DNA of 64,000 bases. Origin: Siderastrea siderea (lineage: Eukaryota > Cnidaria > Anthozoa > Scleractinia > Rhizangiidae). The notes under the pieces are model-generated. The model had not been told where the DNA came from. It searched no databases and saw only the letters and a program-made list of their open reading frames with translations. The position numbers and the translations under genes are program-made. Below, piece after piece: positions 45,709 to 51,700 of the stretch. How positions within the stretch are numbered: the stretch's first letter is position 1; every line of letters begins with the position of its first letter. The stretch is from contig OZ034971.1 of the NCBI GenBank assembly GCA_964030785.1, positions 12,927,079-12,991,078 of the forward strand, written 5' to 3'.

Positions 45709-48700
45709 GAAATTTATCCTTAATCCTACTCGGCCTCATGCGATTACATATAGAAATTAAATTTTAATTATTTTTAAGTCATGCAGATTAAAGTAACTAA
45801 GGAAACTCAGCAGTGGTAGTGGTAGTGCTAAGATTCATCTGCTATTATTTTTAGTTGTTAATCACATGTTTCGTGAGGATTTTAAAGGTAAATTTGAAAG
45901 TTTAAAAAGAAATTGAATTTGAACAGTTAACATATATGTTTACAAAACTAACAACAACTAACAACTAACAACTACTAACAACATATTTGTAAGCTACAAC
46001 AACTCTAATTCATCAATTGTAAGTCAGTTCAGAATAGTTCCTTACCTTAACAGTAACAAAAACATGGTTGAACCTTAGACTCAGAATAGTCAGGGTGGCG
46101 AATGATAAATTTCAAACTTTGAGAGATGGTGAGACTTCATGGCCTTTTTCTCTATGAGCACCAGATTTTTGGAGTCCATAGACTACAGGACTTTTTGGCA
46201 GAAACGTTTGATACCGTGAGATGTAAGCAATCACTAAAAACAAGACTGTAAGACCAATGAAATTAATCTTTTGTGCGACTTGTGTATTCAACACCCCCAA
46301 TAGTCTTGGTTAACAAGATTTATAACAGCCATCAGTACAAAGTAAATATTAAATTTGACTAAAATTTAACACATTCTCATCAAAGATAATAGTTATAATT
46401 ATAGTTAAAATCAATCAACTATTAATAATTTTAATAGTGTCAAAGATACCGTATTTACCCGCGTATAGGCCGCACCCCAAACTTGTGACCTAATCTTGGG
46501 GGAAAAAATTATTTCTTTAGTATACAAGAAGAAGAATCGAGTTTCGAGTCGAGAAGCTAATTAGCTTGTTGCTTGAGTGATCTAGCGAGAAATGAATCGG
46601 ACAAATGGACCGAGCTTGATCGCGAGCGTTATTGTTTACAGATCCAACAAGTGTGTTGAAAAATGAGGTGCAAGCGTCGCCATTTTGTGCGATCAAATAA
46701 TGACAAATGATACACATACGTTTAGAATTCGCTGCTCCTTCTTTCCTCATAGGGTAAATTATCCACTTTGAGTTTTTAATGTTACGGAAATTGTCGCGAT
46801 AATTCTCAAAACGGTTATTTGACAGAACGCTCTAATGTAAAGTAACTCGAAAAAACTCAAGCTTTTCCCCGTTGTTGCGTAAAACAGGCTTTTCACGGGC
46901 TCAGCGAAGTGACAAGCTTTGTATAAGCAATGCCAAATTTCTGATTGTTTAAGAATTTACACATTTTGTCGAGAGTGTAAAACATCTTGTCGAGAGTGTA
47001 AGTTGTATCAAAAGCATTGCGTTACGCAGTGTGTATTTAAAGGTTTCAAATTTCGCTTTTGTCGTATGCAAATTAACATGCGTAGGGTAAAAATAAATCC
47101 GCACCTCTTATTTAAACTTCGAAACTGTGATATTTTATATCAGTTTCATTTATGACTTTTTCTTTTTGTGACGGGTACAGTGTATTTTTCGTGTAGTTCG
47201 GCAAATAAACAAACATGGTTTCACGTGAACGGCATCGAAAGGGCTTCGTGGCTTGACATACAAACTTCTTTGGACTTCATCCAATAACAAACATATTCGG
47301 AAACTAGATACACTCATTGCAGCGGAGAGAATCAAAATTCTTCGAAGACATGGATTAACTTGACCTCATACGATACATTCGATCAAACTGTCAAGCTTTC
47401 AGTCACTTTGTTGTTCACTCTGTGTGTGTCGGGAAATTTTGCATATTAATGAGCTCAAAACTCTTGTACCCGCGTATAAGCTGCACCCCAAATTTCGAAC
47501 GTTTTTTCCTTGAAAAAAGTGCGGCTTATACGCGGGTAAATACGGTATACATTTTAATACACCTGGTCCAGTCAAATCAAACTGTAAAACTGCTTCCCCG
47601 AGGGCTATACCAGAAGCAGCTTTCAAAACTGGCCTTCTGGCAGGTTCAACCAAGCCAGATTGGTTCTCAGGAAAATGGCCAGGCAAAACATGTACCTCCA
47701 GGTTGGGAGTTTGGCACACTTGCAATCTTGGACAGAACTAAAGTTGAGACAAAATTGCAATTAGGCCAGATATTTCTCAAATATTACCTTGTATGAAAAC
47801 ACTGACAAGATTGTAGAAATGCTTTCTCTACCCCCTCCCCTTACTCACTGTTGTTTGGAAAGACTGATCACAGGTTTTTTGGGGGGGGAGAGGGGGGCAA
47901 AGCAACATTGTTAAGGGGGAGAGGGGGAAAGAATTGTTGTGGTAAGTGATTTTCATGGTCAAAGTTCTCCTACATAGTGGGTTTTGTTTTGGCAAATTCT
48001 TCTTTGATGCCACCTCAGCTACTGTCACGAACAGCAGGGTGTCCTTAATAGCAAGGTGTCCGCAAGGAAGGAGTTAACTAAAACGCTGCCCTGTGAACAT
48101 CTACAGTAATCTACAATCAAGACCTGTCAAGTCCTACGTGTAAGGTAGGGAGAGTAACAAATCATATTTCTTTCAATCTTGAATAGAATGCTAAAGGCGA
48201 CTTTGATGATCACATTGATGGAGTTCCCCAAGATACAACAGTCAAACCAAAGAAACCCCTTAAAACAAGCCTTTCACGCCGTTCTGTGTTCAGCGATCAA
48301 CAACAGGAAAAGGAAACTTTGAAAAAGATATCTACCGTGGCATGGATGATCATTATAGGAGATACTCTTCATAACATAAGTGATGGATTAGCTATTGGTG
48401 CAGCCTTCTCAGAAGGTGGTAATTCTGGAATATTGGGAGGAATCAGTACCTCAATTGCTGTATTTTGTCATGAACTTCCTCATGAACTTGGTGAGTAGTA
48501 AATTCCATAGAAGTTTTAGTAATTAGAGAAATGAGATTCACTTAAACATCAGTTGCACTATTTCATTCTCAGCATAAAATTACTCAGTAAATAAATGGTT
48601 ACGGTTTCAACTTTCATCCTCGTTAACAATCAAGCAATGGAAAATTGCCTTACGAAGAGCAGCACAGAGATTACTGCTCAATTACATTTGATTTAAGAAA

Positions 48701-51700
48701 GGATTTCGTCCAAATTCAGTGTTAAAATTAGTTCACTTTATTAGCCTGCATAGCAGGTGCTTGAGTAATTTTAAGGCGCACCATTAATTTGATGAGGTCC
48801 TCGCTTGTGTGCATCCTAACTAGTACATGTATGTTATTCAAATTACCCATGTGCATAAAAGTTACTGAACTTTATTGGCACTGATCTTTGTAGATTACAA
48901 TGCCACCCTTCAGCCACCCTTCGGGACCGTTTGCGCGTGGATCGCTCTAGTTTTTGTTGTTTTCTTAAAAAGCCCAATCAACTATACATTTTTTGGCAGC
49001 TTAATAATTCCAGAAAATGAATTTTCAGAAAAAGAGGCCGACGTTTAACGCGGGTAAATACGGTATACATTTTAATACACCTGGTCCAGTCAAATCAAAC
49101 TGTAAAACTGCTTCCCCGAGGGCTATACCAGAAGCAGCTTTCAAAACTGGCCTTCTGGCAGGTTCAACCAAGCCAGATTGGTTCTCAGGAAAATGGCCAG
49201 CCAAAATAGTTGCAATCTTGGACAGAACTAAAGTTGAGACAAAATTGCAATTAGGCCAGATATTTCTCAAATATTACCTTGTATGAAAACACTGACAAGA
49301 TTGTAGAAATGCTTTCTCTACCCCCTCCCCTTACTCACTGTTGTTTGGAAAGACTGATCACAGGTTTTTTTGTTTTCTTAAAAAGCCCAATCAACTATAC
49401 ATTTTTTGGCAGCTTAATAATTCCAGAAAATGAATTTTCAGAAAAAGAGGCCGACGTTTAACAAGTTTGCAAAATGCGAAGGTTTTTCACACATACATGT
49501 CTTCATAGATTAGGTTCCACTTCCTCCAGAAACAAAGAGAACACAACGATTAACACTGCATTCTCTTTGTGACACCTATGGCTGAAAAACCGTGTCTTAG
49601 ATTTTTGGGAAGTACGTTAGTTCTTCTTTTATTAGCAGATGAAGTCAGAGAACACAAATAAATTAGCACTTCGCGTGGAAGAAAGGTCTAGCTTTAAAAC
49701 AAAAAGAGGGATTACTGAAATTCGCAGACACGGTTTTGTAGAAAAACTATCTGGCAACAATCTGGCCAAATTTCAGCCAAATTGGTCGAGCGGCTGTCGA
49801 CTTGTAGTTTAAAACATCCATACAACTCGGCAAAATTTGACTTTTGAGAAAAAAAGGAAAAGGCTTCTTGCCAGTAATGAGATTATGACACCTAAATGTC
49901 TGGTGAGTTCTATTTCGATCGATATACCAGAGAGGGATCAGCTTTCTCAAACAATAGAAGTTTGACAGGTAACAGGTAACAGGAGTAGTCTTATGCGTCA
50001 GGCGGCAGAAAATAGCTTACTTTCAGCCCACGGCTCTTGGATGTGAGAAAACATGCGTCATTTTCGTTTTATTTACGGAGTGTTTGCCTTATTGTGTGGT
50101 TCCAGAAAATATCCATACCCTCCCCATGGAAGGGATTGGAATTTCCAGGGGGGTGGGGGGGGGGGGGTCAAAGGCCCAGGAAAATCCTGAGGGGAGGGGG
50201 CAGTTTGTATCGATTATATTATTTTTTCCAGACCGGTTCCATTATTCCTATATGTTAAATTTTCTTTGTTTGCATTTTGCTTACCGATCCGCGGACGCAA
50301 ACATTGATCTTGTTCACTGCACAAAAGTAATATTTTCAAGGTGGTCAGGCTCGATTTCTGGTGCTGCGAGAGTCTGGACATTTTACCAAAAAGCGGCTGA
50401 TTAGCGAACAGCTCATGCTGTGGAAGACGAGTAAATCCCGTAAATTACACCAAGAATCTCTGTCACACATATTTAAGCAGATATGTCTGTCATTTGATTT
50501 CGAACTGTATCCGTCTCTGCTAGTAGCAGCGCAGACATTTAAGTCGCATTTCTTCGTTGTTGTTTGCCGGCATGAAAACTATCGTTTGAACTGAGTTATT
50601 GCGTCAACACTGAGCACAGTAGTAATTCGGAATCGACACAAAACAGTTCTTGATCCCACTAAGAGTAATTCTTGATCGAAAACTACATAAAAACACTGTT
50701 ATAACTACAGTTCGGCAGACAAATATTATCTGTAAGAAATTTACAACTCAGGTGCGTTATATAAATCAAAAATAAAAACATGCCCGTTTCACGGGTTTTG
50801 ACTCAAACAATATTTCGGCATGAAAGAAACGGGCAAAATTTCTTCGGTAGCAGTGGAAAATCACATAGTCGTCATTACAATTGCATAAAGCAAGTATAAA
50901 ATAAAGTAAAAGGCATCCCAAGTATTAAAAGGGAAGTGTTTGATGGGAGCACGTAACATGAACCATTGTTCAAATAAGTTTGTTTACAGAACATTCCCGT
51001 GTGTGTGCTGAAATGTTTTCGAATGCATTCATTCGGCTAAACTTTACATTAGATAAATCATTGAAAACATTACGAACATCAAAATCTTCACTGAAGGCCA
51101 AGAATGATAAGATTTTCCTGCTGCCAAATGAAAGTTAATGATGCCAAACGAAAGGTAATTCTATCTGAAAATATCCGTAAAAGAACGTGCAAATTTGCTA
51201 CACCGAAATCTGACAGCTAAATCTGACACAAAATGTTGTTTTGATTACAGTACTCATTTTTTACCTTGGCAGCGTAACTTAGCGATTCTTACTCAACATT
51301 TATTTCTCAAGAGAACTTGTATTTTGTCAACTACTCGAATTATAAATTGAAGTGTTGCTGTTTCGTCAAGATAATGAAGCAGAATTGGTCGTAAATAAAA
51401 TTTACGACAATATGCATGCACAATAGCATTTGACATGCGACATAAGTGATAACTTCTGCTCATATATATGCGAATTTACCAGAAAACGCAAGTAACCATC
51501 GAAATTTGGATTCTTAAACTATAGTTTAGCTATATTTTCACTTTAAACAAGAAATAGAAATATTTCCAGGGGGTGTAGGGAAAAATTGGAATTTCCGGAC
51601 GGGGGGGAGGGGTATAGTTTGTGGGCCATTTTTGGAAAATTCAGCCGGGAGGGGGGGTCATATGAAAAATCCCTTCCGTGGGTGGGGTATGGATATTTTC

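Noticed and set aside
46112..46300. 62-codon minus-strand ORF with a hydrophobic segment
   Set aside because: The assigned first codon is TTG, a stop lies just upstream, and no ATG or splice acceptor supports it.
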